From: Bacteriovorax stolpii
GTDB taxonomy: Bacteria; Bdellovibrionota; Bacteriovoracia; Bacteriovoracales; Bacteriovoracaceae
Direction: 5' to 3'
NCBI GenBank assembly: GCA_945905815.1
Contig: CAMDQH010000016.1
Span: 1-51,452, forward strand
Length of the DNA stretch: 51,452 bases
In this document: positions 7,796 through 16,865 of the stretch, piece by piece
How the letters are laid out: each line of letters begins with the position of its first letter
Numbering within the stretch: position 1 is the first letter of the stretch
The notes under the pieces: generated by a model
Seen by the model: the letters and a program-made list of their open reading frames with translations, nothing else
Told to the model about the DNA's origin: nothing
Databases searched by the model: none
Program-made: the position numbers and the translations under genes

Positions 7796-8953
7796 ATGAA
7801 AACACTTACAGCACTCTTTATTACATCACTTTTTATCCCTTCTGCTTTTTCGCAGACTACGCTTTCAGGCAAGGCAAGTTCGGTGAGCTGGGGCGGGCAT
7901 TGGTGGACCATGCGAAATGGTGAACTAGCTCTTGGTTGGGACGATTTAAAATCAAGAAAGAATTATTCTGTAGCTCAGGCGAATCAATTTGATGCTTGTA
8001 TTTCTGCCGCCACAGCTGCCTGCAAAAAGCTCATACAGTCTCATATTAAAAACAATGGAGTCGCACTATCACCAATGATGAAGTTTGATCTTTGGGTTAA
8101 GAAGCAAGTAGATGCAGTCTATGCTGAAGGAAGTGCCGTGAGTATGTATTCAAGAGCAACAAATAATGAACTAAAAATTCATTACATAACTGGCCCCGAG
8201 CATCGCCATTATGAGGCCAGTGGATTTGCTGGAAAGTGTACTGGTTGGTCTCTTTCGAATATGGATTATTCAGAACCAACGACGACCAAGACTATTGATG
8301 GAATCACTTTTACTCCAGCAGATATTAAAGGAATTTTAGCGGCCATATACAATGGTGCTCAATTCTTTGTTCCTAACGAAATGGTATTAGGAAATGCTTT
8401 TCGTAATTATGCTCCTGATAACACTCCAGAGATTAAAGCAGATCCGCTCCCGCATGACTTAATCGTCGCGTTTGAAAAACACATAAAAACAGATAAAAAA
8501 ATCATTGTGGCCGACATGGATCCAACTGAAGGGGTATGGAATCACCCAGTTTATGGATATTCGGTTAAGCTTGATGCCCCAAAAGCTGGCAAGGTCTTAG
8601 GAACCATGATCATTAATTATGCAAATGATGAAGTGAATACCGATGAAGTATTTACGACAAATACTGCACGCCCGGATCTTTTAAGTCGAACAATTAGTTT
8701 TGAACTAACAGTTCCAAAAAGCTGGGACAAGAAGATAAATTCTGTTAAATCTTCTAAATGGATTGGCGAATCGGTTAATAAACATCCTGACTCACTCATT
8801 TTTGGACTTGAGACAGGCTGGCGTAAATCAATTTATGAATATAAAAACACCGACATGAAACTTGAAGTCAATTACCAGTTGATTAAAAAAGTTAATCTCG
8901 GTAGCGGATTTAAAATAATCGTGGATGATCTTTTAACGAAATACTACAAATAG
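7796..8953 (+). CDS. Secreted transglutaminase-elicitor family protein with Pep-13-like motif
   Basis: The frame opens at 7685, but the ATG at 7796 begins a clear signal peptide (MKTLTALFITSLFIPSAFS), giving 385 residues. Two segments identify the family: GFAGKCTGWS, with the probable active Cys148, and VWNHPVYGYSV at residues 247-257. The latter lines up with the Pep-13 core VWNQPVRGFKV of the Phytophthora GP42 transglutaminase. Enzymes of this fold form isopeptide bonds between Gln and Lys side chains. Substrate here is unknown; cell-wall or prey-envelope protein crosslinking is one possibility. A small exported protein follows 14 bp downstream and may be co-transcribed. Confidence 0.8.
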   Translation: MKTLTALFITSLFIPSAFSQTTLSGKASSVSWGGHWWTMRNGELALGWDDLKSRKNYSVAQANQFDACISAATAACKKLIQSHIKNNGVALSPMMKFDLWVKKQVDAVYAEGSAVSMYSRATNNELKIHYITGPEHRHYEASGFAGKCTGWSLSNMDYSEPTTTKTIDGITFTPADIKGILAAIYNGAQFFVPNEMVLGNAFRNYAPDNTPEIKADPLPHDLIVAFEKHIKTDKKIIVADMDPTEGVWNHPVYGYSVKLDAPKAGKVLGTMIINYANDEVNTDEVFTTNTARPDLLSRTISFELTVPKSWDKKINSVKSSKWIGESVNKHPDSLIFGLETGWRKSIYEYKNTDMKLEVNYQLIKKVNLGSGFKIIVDDLLTKYYK

Positions 8954-8967
8954 ACAACAGAGTTCAT

Positions 8968-9285
8968 ATGAAAAAATTAATGATCGCACTTATAGTATCT
9001 ATTTCATTTGCTCAGGCCTCTGAACCTATTAGAGACTTAGAAAAGTTTCCATTAACGATCAATGAGGCCAAGGCCTATTCAGCTGCAAAGAAATTGGCCG
9101 CATCAGAAAGTCAGATTATTAGTGATGTTTGTGTGAATGCAAGCTTCAAACCAGGATCTGGGCCTGTGACGGTCCAATTCTATCATCTAGATGAAGAAGG
9201 CGAATCTTGTATCGATCCTCACTATTCCATTGAAGTGGAGTTTGAAGCTGGAAACGTAGTCAGCATAAAACTTAACGACGCTTAA
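8968..9285 (+). CDS. Small exported unknown protein
   Basis: A 105-residue protein with signal peptide MKKLMIALIVSISFAQA and a mature part of about 85 residues. Two Cys (DVCVN and GESCID) could form a disulfide in the periplasm. It starts 14 bp after the transglutaminase-elicitor gene, so it is likely co-transcribed and perhaps functionally linked. No known family is recognised. Its stop overlaps the convergent lipoprotein gene by 4 bp. Confidence 0.62.
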   Translation: MKKLMIALIVSISFAQASEPIRDLEKFPLTINEAKAYSAAKKLAASESQIISDVCVNASFKPGSGPVTVQFYHLDEEGESCIDPHYSIEVEFEAGNVVSIKLNDA

Positions 9286-9695
9286 ATTTTGCCGTGACTG
9301 TGACAATCAACTTTCTTACCATCCACCCATTTTTGAATCTGATGAGAGTAGACACCCGGTGGTCTAAAAAGATCACCTTTTGAATAGACTTTAACCATTG
9401 AACCCATTTCATCTTTGACCACTTCGACAAAAACTAAAGGTTTGGGACCCGTAGACTGGTTATCTATCTCATAGGCAATTGTTCCAAATTGTTTTGCCTC
9501 GTCAAAAACTGATACGGTTTTTTCATAAACAGGATAATCAGATTGAGGATAACACTTGGTCATCTTATCAACCAACATGCGATGAACGACAGAAGGCGCA
9601 AGCTTACTTTTCAAATCTTGAAGGTGAAACTTTTTCTTGTAAGTACCCTCTGTCATAGAACAACTTATAAGAATAAAAAGTAAAAGAAATTTCAT
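9282..9695 (-). CDS. Unknown small lipoprotein, coupled to the upstream gene
   Basis: A 137-residue protein from the ATG at 9695, with signal peptide MKFLLLFILISCS and lipobox LISC. The longer reading to 9719 lacks a sensible signal. The start overlaps the stop of the upstream 476-residue protein gene as ATGA, so translation is probably coupled. The mature part contains two further Cys and no family I recognise. The coupling suggests related work, but nothing more can be said. Confidence 0.66.
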   Translation of the reverse strand: MKFLLLFILISCSMTEGTYKKKFHLQDLKSKLAPSVVHRMLVDKMTKCYPQSDYPVYEKTVSVFDEAKQFGTIAYEIDNQSTGPKPLVFVEVVKDEMGSMVKVYSKGDLFRPPGVYSHQIQKWVDGKKVDCHSHGKI

Positions 9696-11122
9696 GGTTT
9701 TTCCTTTGAAATAAAGCAAGGATGCCCAAAAAGACCTTTTTTATTAATCTCTTTAGCAACTGCGGTCGGTACCATCTTTTCCCAACCGGGCTCTTTAGAA
9801 GTAATCATTTGAAGAACTTTAGAAGAATAGATATGCAACAAATCTTTATTAGGATTTTCAACGTCAACAATTTGCTTGGATTGTTTTATGAAAGAAAATA
9901 TATGCTCAAACTTGTCAGAAACTTTCAAATTCTCCAAAGACTCAATTACCCCTTTATCATCCTTGTATGGATAAATATAAAGTTTCACTTTATCTCGAAA
10001 AAGTTGTCCAAGAGCAGAAAGGATCCCTCCCTCTACTTTAGAGTAATCAGTGTCTGTAAAAACTTGGCGAAAGTTATAAATTCCAAGGACGAGCCCAAGG
10101 TTTGGCACACTCATACGAGCGAAGTAATTAGCAAGTTTGTAATACTGAGGATAATTGGTAAAGAGTGTCTTTCGTCCTAAAACACATATCAAATCCACAC
10201 GTGCAAGAAAATCTTCTTTAGTGACGTCTCCTGCTTCAGCTTTGAGCGTAGAAATGGTAATCTCAGAAATTGCGACAATCTCTTCTTCTTTTTCTCCGAT
10301 ATCTTTTGCAAAATTTGCGAGACCTGACTTAATCATATCAAGACTTACAAGAGTCGGTGGTCTGAATGATCCACGGACAACAAGAACATTCTTATGGTGA
10401 AGATGATCTGCTGGAAGAACAACTTGTCCCTGTTCATCAAACATTATCGCGTGAGTCATCCCTTGTTTCAAGAGATGTAAATTCATCAGGCGATTATCTA
10501 CTTTTTCAAATACTTTCCCACCAAAACGAATAAAGTTAATTTCAATTCGAGTCAAATCAAGATGATCCATTAGAGAATCAATAAATGCTTCCGGATCATG
10601 CTGCAAAAAGAATGCTGCATACAAAAGATTTACACCAATTATTCCAATCGCATCCTGTTGAAGTACATTTTGCGGGTCAAGCATACGTACGTGAATAACA
10701 ACTTCAGAAACTTCACTTCCTGGAGCGTGCTGAAAACTAACACCCATCCAGCCGTGGGCCTCATTGGTTCGATTAAAATTGAGAGCTGCAACAGTATTTG
10801 AGAAAGTAAAAAACTGATGATCAAGTCCACGAGTATCAGATAAGCGCTCTTGTAAAAGATGCATTTCTTTTTCAAGCATTTTTAAAAGACGGGACTCGCA
10901 GACATAACGACCCGTTTCTTCTTTACCGTAAATATGATCTGAAAACGTCATATCATATGCAGAAATAGTTTTTGCAATTGCACCACTTGCTCCGCCGGCC
11001 TGAAAAAAATAGCGGGCAACTTCTTGGCCAGCACCAATCTCAGCAAATGTGCCATAAAAACGTTTCGCAAGATTAATTTTGAGAGCTTTCTGTCTCAGTG
11101 AAAGAGCTTCTAGCATGTTCAC
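9692..11122 (-). CDS. Conserved unknown protein, 476 aa (GAGQEVARYFF family)
   Basis: A soluble protein with no signal peptide. It begins MNMLEALSLRQKALKINLAK and carries the conserved block FAEIGAGQEVARYFFQAGG. Relatives with this opening are familiar from Bacteroidota, where they are often labelled as a TonB-dependent receptor or nucleotide adenylyltransferase; nothing here looks like an outer-membrane barrel or a nucleotidyl-transferase motif. The GTG at 11122 is preceded by AAGGA at 6 bp, against 12 bp for the in-frame ATG at 11116, so GTG is preferred. A lipoprotein gene is coupled downstream by ATGA. Confidence 0.7.
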   Translation of the reverse strand: MNMLEALSLRQKALKINLAKRFYGTFAEIGAGQEVARYFFQAGGASGAIAKTISAYDMTFSDHIYGKEETGRYVCESRLLKMLEKEMHLLQERLSDTRGLDHQFFTFSNTVAALNFNRTNEAHGWMGVSFQHAPGSEVSEVVIHVRMLDPQNVLQQDAIGIIGVNLLYAAFFLQHDPEAFIDSLMDHLDLTRIEINFIRFGGKVFEKVDNRLMNLHLLKQGMTHAIMFDEQGQVVLPADHLHHKNVLVVRGSFRPPTLVSLDMIKSGLANFAKDIGEKEEEIVAISEITISTLKAEAGDVTKEDFLARVDLICVLGRKTLFTNYPQYYKLANYFARMSVPNLGLVLGIYNFRQVFTDTDYSKVEGGILSALGQLFRDKVKLYIYPYKDDKGVIESLENLKVSDKFEHIFSFIKQSKQIVDVENPNKDLLHIYSSKVLQMITSKEPGWEKMVPTAVAKEINKKGLFGHPCFISKEKP

Positions 11123-11234
11123 GCCTGATCCTTAAGGACTTGATTTTGTTCAGTTCACTAATGAGTGTAGAACATTTTTTGAACTTTGAGGAGAAAAAAT
11201 CGAACGCTTTCCTATTCTAAGGCATAATTAATTC

Positions 11235-11260
11235 TAGAGGGTTACCGATAGAGGGTTACC
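11235..11260. repeat. Tandem 12-bp direct repeat upstream of a microprotein gene
   Basis: TAGAGGGTTACC occurs twice with a 14-bp period (11235-11246 and 11249-11260), 20 bp before the ATG at 11281. Tandem sites of this kind often bind a dimeric activator or repressor. They could instead lie in the leader RNA, since the second copy runs close to the strong ribosome-binding site. Confidence 0.5.
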
Positions 11261-11280
11261 CATTAAGGGAGGAGAATCCC

Positions 11281-11397
11281 ATGCATTACCTAATTATTGC
11301 TACCACATTTGTCATCGCTTGCTACTCAGCTTTGAGCATGCGCGAAAGAAGTATGATTTATCGGCCTGTAGCTATGAACAAGCGTCGTAGCCACTAA
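11281..11397 (+). CDS. 38-residue membrane microprotein
   Basis: The ORF reads MHYLIIATTFVIACYSALSM then a basic tail ending RRSH. An excellent ribosome-binding site (GGGAGGAG) lies 6 bp before the ATG. Residues 3-18 form one hydrophobic helix, followed by a positively charged C-terminus, which predicts an inner-membrane microprotein with a cytoplasmic tail. The stop codon overlaps the stop of the convergent aminopeptidase gene. A tandem 12-bp repeat lies just upstream. Too short to assign to a family. Confidence 0.6.
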   Translation: MHYLIIATTFVIACYSALSMRERSMIYRPVAMNKRRSH

Positions 11398-14003
11398 GCC
11401 AAGTATTTCGACACCACTTCAAAAGTATCCCGAGAAGGTGTTCCTTCCATTATCTTATTAAGTGCCTTTTTCATCCCTTCACGCCTCGAAATATCCACAT
11501 GATTAACAAGTGAAAATGCCGTTGCCGCTCTAGCAGCAACTTGTGGATTAAAACCGTCAATCATTTTAATACGCTCACCCACAAAAGTATATCCACTGCC
11601 ATCTTTAGCGTGAAAAGCCACAAGATTAGATTTTGCAAAATTTAAATAGAGCGCTCTTAAATAATTTGGAACATCTTTTAAAAACATTGGATCAAGCTCT
11701 AAGGTTTGCATTCGTTTTAAAACTACGTCTTTTGGAGAATAACTAGCAATAGCACCAAACCATTTAAGCATCACAAGAGAATCATTCTTCCACTTATCAT
11801 AGAATCCAACTATGGCATCATGATCGAGACCAACACCAATTCTAATGTATTCAGTCAAGGCCTGGATTTCTTCAGTCATGTTCGATGCTGTTTTATAGTG
11901 AGAATCTAATCTTTCAAGCCCAGCAGGTGTCATAGAAGCTGCCAAATAAATCAAACACTGATTTTTAAGCGAACGTAAACCGTAGGCAATTGGAGTTAGT
12001 TCAAAACTACTTGGGATAGAAAGTTGTTCATGCTTATTTAAAAACCAATCCTGAAAACTTAAACCGAGCTTCTTTTTAAGATTGTTTCTAACTAAACTAA
12101 TGGCATCAAAGTCTGGATTAAATAATTCCTGCGCCAGAGAGTTTTCAGTTGGAAGAGTCAAAAGATATGATTTGAATGAGTTATCAATCGATGCATCATT
12201 GAGAAGTTTCTGTAAGGAAGATTTAAAATCTGAACCTAAATCAGCATTAAGTATACCCGATCGAAGGTAAATTTTAAGGTCATTCTTTAGGATGCCAGAA
12301 TAAACTTGTTGAGTTGCCTCGTATTTGCAATAGGCATCAGATTCATAAGTCATGATATGTAAAAGATCAGAAAACTCATATGGATAATCAATAATAACTG
12401 GTGCCGTAAAATTACGATTTAGCGATATAATGGGGTTTGAATCCATATTAAAATTAAACGTCTCACTAAGATTTTTTATCTCTAAGAATTGTTCCGACAA
12501 TTGTCCTTCTCTACCAAGGAAAGCAATCTTGAGAGGCATCTGAAGAACATCAGTGGCTGGAATCTGCAATGATGTAGCTGGATATATCTGATCAACCTGA
12601 AGCTTCAATTGACCGTTTAAAAATTCAGAGCGAATTTTCAAAGTCGGCGTTCCTGGACGGGAATACCAATTTTTGAATTGAGTAAAATCTTTACCTGATG
12701 CAAGCTCCATCGCCTGAACGAAATCTTCTGTCGTGACGGCCTTCCCATCAAATAGCTCAAAATATTTGTCCATACCTATTCGGAATTTGTCCTTTCCGAT
12801 AAAAGTTTCTATCATTCGAATAATTTCTGCACCTTTTTCATAAATAGTGCGAGTATAAAAATTATTAATTTCAATATAACTTGAAGGCCTTATAGGATGG
12901 CTTAAAGGTCCTGCATCTTCAGCAAACTGAAGTTCCTTAAGGGCACGAACATCTTCAATCCTTTTTACTGCACGCGATAAAAGATCTGATGAAAACTCTT
13001 GATCACGATAAACTGTAAGTCCCTCTTTCAATGTTAATTGAAACCAGTCACGGCAAGTCACACGATTTCCTGTCCAGTTATGGAAGTACTCATGCCCAAT
13101 AACACCTTCGATATTTTGGAAATCGTGATCCGTAGCACTTTTTTCATCTGCTAGAGTATACGTAGAGTTAAAAATATTTAACCCTTTATTTTCCATCGCA
13201 CCCATATTGAATGAATCGACGGCAACGATCATATAGATATCTAAGTCATACTCTAGGCCGAATGTTTCTTCGTCCCATTTCATCGAGGTTTTAAGTGAAT
13301 TCATTGCATGCGATGTTTTCCTTAAATTTCCTTTATCCACAAAAATTTCAAGTTCAATTTTTCGACCTGTCATTGTGACATATGAATCTTGGGCAACGTC
13401 GAAATCCCCAGCTACCATGGCAAAAAGATAGCTAGGCTTTCTAAATGGATCTTCCCACTCAACAAAATGCCTGCCATTTGGTAGATCTCCTGACACAGTC
13501 TTGTTTCCATTTGAAAGAAGAAAAGGAAATCTACTCTTGTCGCCTGTCATGCGAGTTTTGAATTTGGCCATTACGTCTGGTCGATCAATGAAATAGGTTA
13601 TTTTTCTAAAACCCTCGGGTTCACATTGAGTGCAAAACTGATCACCGGACTGATAAAAACCTTCGCAAGCTTTATTTGTAGCTGGGTTAATTTCATTTTG
13701 AATTTCAATAATGAACTGGTCCGTAGTTATATTCGGAATAATCAGTTTATCAGAAGTAAGCTGATATTTATCAGGGGCGAGCTGAACACCATTCAATTTT
13801 AGAGATTTTAATAGGACGTTCTCGCCATTAAATTCCAGATCCCCTTGCCTTCCTTTCAACAAATTAGACTTAAAGATCTTCATCGTCGAAGTTACTTGTG
13901 TATTGTCCTCAAAGATATCAACGGATAGACTTATGGTATCAATTAAAAAATTTGAAGGTTGATAATCTTTTAAATGAATCGTCTTAGGTTTTGCTACTTG
14001 CAT
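11394..14003 (-). CDS. pepN: Aminopeptidase N (M1 zinc metallopeptidase)
   Basis: 869 residues from the ATG at 14003, which follows GGGAG; longer starts to 14066 lie inside the upstream gene and lack a ribosome-binding site. Zinc and catalytic residues are His304, Glu305, His308 (HEYFHNWTGNR) and Glu327 (TLKEGL). The substrate-binding GAMEN motif is at 268-272. The length and the Ig-like plus helical C-terminal parts fit the E. coli PepN class. The enzyme trims N-terminal residues from peptides in the cytoplasm, the last step of protein breakdown. The gene overlaps the DUF2797 gene by 20 bp and is probably co-transcribed with it. Confidence 0.95.
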   Translation of the reverse strand: MQVAKPKTIHLKDYQPSNFLIDTISLSVDIFEDNTQVTSTMKIFKSNLLKGRQGDLEFNGENVLLKSLKLNGVQLAPDKYQLTSDKLIIPNITTDQFIIEIQNEINPATNKACEGFYQSGDQFCTQCEPEGFRKITYFIDRPDVMAKFKTRMTGDKSRFPFLLSNGNKTVSGDLPNGRHFVEWEDPFRKPSYLFAMVAGDFDVAQDSYVTMTGRKIELEIFVDKGNLRKTSHAMNSLKTSMKWDEETFGLEYDLDIYMIVAVDSFNMGAMENKGLNIFNSTYTLADEKSATDHDFQNIEGVIGHEYFHNWTGNRVTCRDWFQLTLKEGLTVYRDQEFSSDLLSRAVKRIEDVRALKELQFAEDAGPLSHPIRPSSYIEINNFYTRTIYEKGAEIIRMIETFIGKDKFRIGMDKYFELFDGKAVTTEDFVQAMELASGKDFTQFKNWYSRPGTPTLKIRSEFLNGQLKLQVDQIYPATSLQIPATDVLQMPLKIAFLGREGQLSEQFLEIKNLSETFNFNMDSNPIISLNRNFTAPVIIDYPYEFSDLLHIMTYESDAYCKYEATQQVYSGILKNDLKIYLRSGILNADLGSDFKSSLQKLLNDASIDNSFKSYLLTLPTENSLAQELFNPDFDAISLVRNNLKKKLGLSFQDWFLNKHEQLSIPSSFELTPIAYGLRSLKNQCLIYLAASMTPAGLERLDSHYKTASNMTEEIQALTEYIRIGVGLDHDAIVGFYDKWKNDSLVMLKWFGAIASYSPKDVVLKRMQTLELDPMFLKDVPNYLRALYLNFAKSNLVAFHAKDGSGYTFVGERIKMIDGFNPQVAARAATAFSLVNHVDISRREGMKKALNKIMEGTPSRDTFEVVSKYLA

Positions 14004-14817
14004 GCTCTCCCTCAATTGTGACTTCAAATCCACTATGTGATCTGACATTAAATACGCCGGCCTCAAAGATCAAATACTGACCTTTAATACCAAGAAGTTT
14101 TGATTTTACGACAGGTACTTTTTCAAGATTAATGGACGTAACTTTTTCAGGATAAAGATCCACAGGATAATTAAACTTATACTCCGGTTCATTCAATACT
14201 GTGAATTCATGCCCTTTCAAATCATCCTTCACGAGCGTAAGTAGTTTTTCCTTCCACTCAAGAAGATTAACCTCTTCTGAAGCGCCTCTGAGCATTTTTC
14301 GCCAATCAGTTTTATCAGCGATATGCTTTTTAAAAATTACCTCTATGAGCCCTGAAGTGAGTCTTTTCTTAACTTCAATAATTGGCAGGGCCTGAGTCGC
14401 CCCTTGATCAATCCAACGAGTTGGAACCTGGGTTCGTCTTGTGATGCCTACTTTTAATCCAGAAGAATTTGCGAGATATACTACATGGGGTTTCAAACAA
14501 TGCTCTTCTCCCCAGAACGGTTCGCGACAGGTTCCTTTTTCATAGTGACAAAGTTCAGGCTTCAAAATACAAAGATCACACGCGGCCAGCTTAATCGTAC
14601 AAGGAAAACAATATCCTTGATTATAGGATTTCTTTGTAGATTTCCCACAATTGCCACAAAATATTTTTCCCAAATAACTAAGGGTAACCTCTGAACCAAT
14701 GAGGTTATTGAGGTCAAACTGCACCTCGCCAAGCATCAACTGATACTTAATAGGTAAGTCTGGGTAAGAAACCATCTTAGATAATCTGCCTGAGAATTTC
14801 ATGGGAGAATTATCCAT
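13984..14817 (-). CDS. DUF2797 family protein with zinc-binding cysteines
   Basis: A 277-residue soluble protein. It has several Cys pairs (FCGNCGKS, YCFPCT, CDLC) that probably bind zinc, then a VVYLANSSGLKVGITRRTQ stretch followed by RWIDQGA. This last block resembles a GIY-YIG-like core as seen in DUF2797 proteins; nuclease activity is not shown. The start at 14817 has no strong ribosome-binding site and ATG at 14802 is possible. It overlaps pepN downstream by 20 bp. Function unknown, probably cytoplasmic and nucleic-acid related by fold alone. Confidence 0.75.
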   Translation of the reverse strand: MDNSPMKFSGRLSKMVSYPDLPIKYQLMLGEVQFDLNNLIGSEVTLSYLGKIFCGNCGKSTKKSYNQGYCFPCTIKLAACDLCILKPELCHYEKGTCREPFWGEEHCLKPHVVYLANSSGLKVGITRRTQVPTRWIDQGATQALPIIEVKKRLTSGLIEVIFKKHIADKTDWRKMLRGASEEVNLLEWKEKLLTLVKDDLKGHEFTVLNEPEYKFNYPVDLYPEKVTSINLEKVPVVKSKLLGIKGQYLIFEAGVFNVRSHSGFEVTIEGEHASSKT

Positions 14818-14926
14818 AAAAATGCTGCATATGTCTTAGAAAAATGTTCCATTATTGCTTAAACTAAAAACTCAAATACAATCATGTTAAAGTTTATTAG
14901 TTTGGCTTACCAAAAAGGATGGTTAT

Positions 14927-15580
14927 ATGAAGAAAGAGTTTCGCAGTTTAAAGATGATGATCCTAACTTTGGCACTTCTTGTTGCTACAAGTTGCGGAAA
15001 TTCACCTAAACTACCCGAGATTCCTGGAGTTAAAGGACCAGTCTTCAATCTTTTAGACGGAAAAGTCTTGGTCACTGTAAAATTACTTAGAGCAAATTTG
15101 AATGTTGGTGCAAGAGTTCCGATACCTAAAACCAAAGCTTCATCCTTTGAAGTCTCTCCAAATCTAGAAGATGGTGGAACACTGGTTGTTTTCTCTCTCG
15201 ATATTGAAGATTTGAAAGATATGAATATTGGCGTTGGTGATGGGAATACTTTGCCTGACGGTAGAGCTATTCCAGGAATTCCTGGTGGAACACTCACTGA
15301 TTCACTTAGAGTTGATACTGAACTTCTTGATATGTCTTTTTACTTCCATAAAAGTCTTTTTGGCTTCTATATTCCTCTTGGTTGGAATACAAATGGTTTC
15401 GGTGGGTACTGGAATGTAGTGATTAATGATAAAAATATTGGTTTACTTGGAGCAGTGTCTTCAAATGACCAAGGTCATGGGGCCGGGTTTATTCTTTTCT
15501 TAAGACTACAGCAATTGAAGACTAAAGAGTTCCAAAAGCTCCTCAGGCTTTCAAAGCAGAATCCTCACATCTTGTACTAG
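14927..15580 (+). CDS. Unknown lipoprotein
   Basis: A 217-residue protein with signal peptide and lipobox VATSCG; mature Cys23 would carry lipid. The mature part is beta-rich with many Gly and hydrophobic strands, ending with a short basic tail. No family is recognised. The ATG follows AAGGAT. It is divergent from the DUF2797 gene and ends before a GC-rich hairpin. Confidence 0.68.
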   Translation: MKKEFRSLKMMILTLALLVATSCGNSPKLPEIPGVKGPVFNLLDGKVLVTVKLLRANLNVGARVPIPKTKASSFEVSPNLEDGGTLVVFSLDIEDLKDMNIGVGDGNTLPDGRAIPGIPGGTLTDSLRVDTELLDMSFYFHKSLFGFYIPLGWNTNGFGGYWNVVINDKNIGLLGAVSSNDQGHGAGFILFLRLQQLKTKEFQKLLRLSKQNPHILY

Positions 15581-15587
15581 TTTGAAT

Positions 15588-15617
15588 AATTTGGGGCCCT
15601 TACGCGCCCCAAATTTT
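15588..15617 (+). terminator. Hairpin terminator after the 15-kb lipoprotein gene
   Basis: AATTTGGGGC/GCCCCAAATT forms a 10-bp perfect stem with an 8-nt loop, directly after the stop codon. The T tract on the 3' side is short. Confidence 0.65.
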
Positions 15618-15692
15618 GATTAACATTTGTAAATTTTTCCCAAAACTGGCCTTTTATCACCCATATCACCCCACTCAACCCATAATCGGTCA

Positions 15693-16865
15693 ATGAAGCT
15701 GAAATTGGTCCTCTTTATCTTACCTCTCATGATGTCCATTGGACTTACGTCTTGTGGAAAGAAGGCAAAAGATAAAAACGCAAATGAGCCTCAAGATAAA
15801 TCGACAAATGCAGAATCCGCCATCATTGAGGAAACGCATAAAGAACTATTTGAAGCAATTCTGATTAATGACATTGTTAAAGTCCAATCACTTTTAGAAA
15901 AAAAATCTCAAGTAAACTTAGATAAAATCTTGGAAAATGGCGAAACTCTGATGACCTTGGCGGTTAAAAAAGATCTCTATCAAATCGTAGAACTTCTTAT
16001 CGCAAATAAGGCCAGTCTATTTAGAACCAATATAAAAAGTGAGACTCCATTAATTATTGCCGCGGGTCTTGGTCATGAAAACGTGGTAAGACTCCTGATC
16101 TCATTAGGTTCAAAGACAGATGCCAAAGATGTTAACGGCAATACGGCGCTACATATAGCGATCATCAATTCCCATGATACTATTGCACTCTTTTTAATTA
16201 ATAGCAGAGCGAATATTGATATCACCAACAATGATAATCAAACAGCACTTAAGCTGGCGGAAATTATAAATTTAAAAAAAGTTGTCGATTTACTCAGAAG
16301 CTTGACCCAATCAAGTGTTGGTCTCCCCAATAAAATTGACGTGCGAAATCTAATTAGTCTTGGGGACGTTGAAAGTTTAAATCAGCTTTTCATTAAGTAC
16401 CCAGTTGTTGTCTACGAATATAGAGACCTGGATTTTTATGTTCTCATTATTTCATCTCATGAACATGACAAGGCACTAAGTATGACTCATCTTATGATGG
16501 GATATGGTGCTAACCTAGACGGTCACGCCGGATCAGACACTACAGCGCTGATCGAAGTTGTAAAACGTGATTTTGAAGATTTCGTAAACCTATTGTTAAA
16601 TGAAAATGTAAATCCAAATATCATTGACGATAAAGGTAATTCGGCTCTAATTTGGGCGATCAAACGTAACAACCAAAATATCGTTAAAATGTTAATTGAA
16701 AAGAATGCTATCCAAAAATACAATTACTATGAAGCGGGAAGAAAGAGGGTCATGCGGGCCTGCGATGTGGCACGAGAAATGACAGCATTAAGCACCACTT
16801 CAGAAACTAAAAAATCCAATTCGGATATTAAGGCCATATTAGGCTGCAGCCTTTGGCCTTTCTAG
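15693..16865 (+). CDS. Ankyrin-repeat lipoprotein
   Basis: A 390-residue protein with lipobox LTSCG (Cys21) and a charged spacer to about residue 50. Ankyrin repeats follow: NGETLMTLAVKKDL, SETPLIIAAGLGHENVVRLL, NGNTALHIAIINSHDTIALFL, NQTALKLAEI, and after a less regular middle GSDTTALIEVVKRDF and GNSALIWAIKRNNQNIVKML. Such repeats bind protein partners, so this is probably a periplasmic or surface scaffold. The last 27 bp overlap the convergent ampG gene. No partner is evident nearby. Confidence 0.88.
   Translation: MKLKLVLFILPLMMSIGLTSCGKKAKDKNANEPQDKSTNAESAIIEETHKELFEAILINDIVKVQSLLEKKSQVNLDKILENGETLMTLAVKKDLYQIVELLIANKASLFRTNIKSETPLIIAAGLGHENVVRLLISLGSKTDAKDVNGNTALHIAIINSHDTIALFLINSRANIDITNNDNQTALKLAEIINLKKVVDLLRSLTQSSVGLPNKIDVRNLISLGDVESLNQLFIKYPVVVYEYRDLDFYVLIISSHEHDKALSMTHLMMGYGANLDGHAGSDTTALIEVVKRDFEDFVNLLLNENVNPNIIDDKGNSALIWAIKRNNQNIVKMLIEKNAIQKYNYYEAGRKRVMRACDVAREMTALSTTSETKKSNSDIKAILGCSLWPF

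Noticed and set aside
9722-10180. 152-codon plus-strand frame
   Set aside because: Lies entirely antisense to the conserved 476-residue protein and shows no domain or ribosome-binding site.
14923-15297. 124-codon minus-strand frame
   Set aside because: Mirrors the lipoprotein gene at 14927-15580, which has a signal peptide and a ribosome-binding site.
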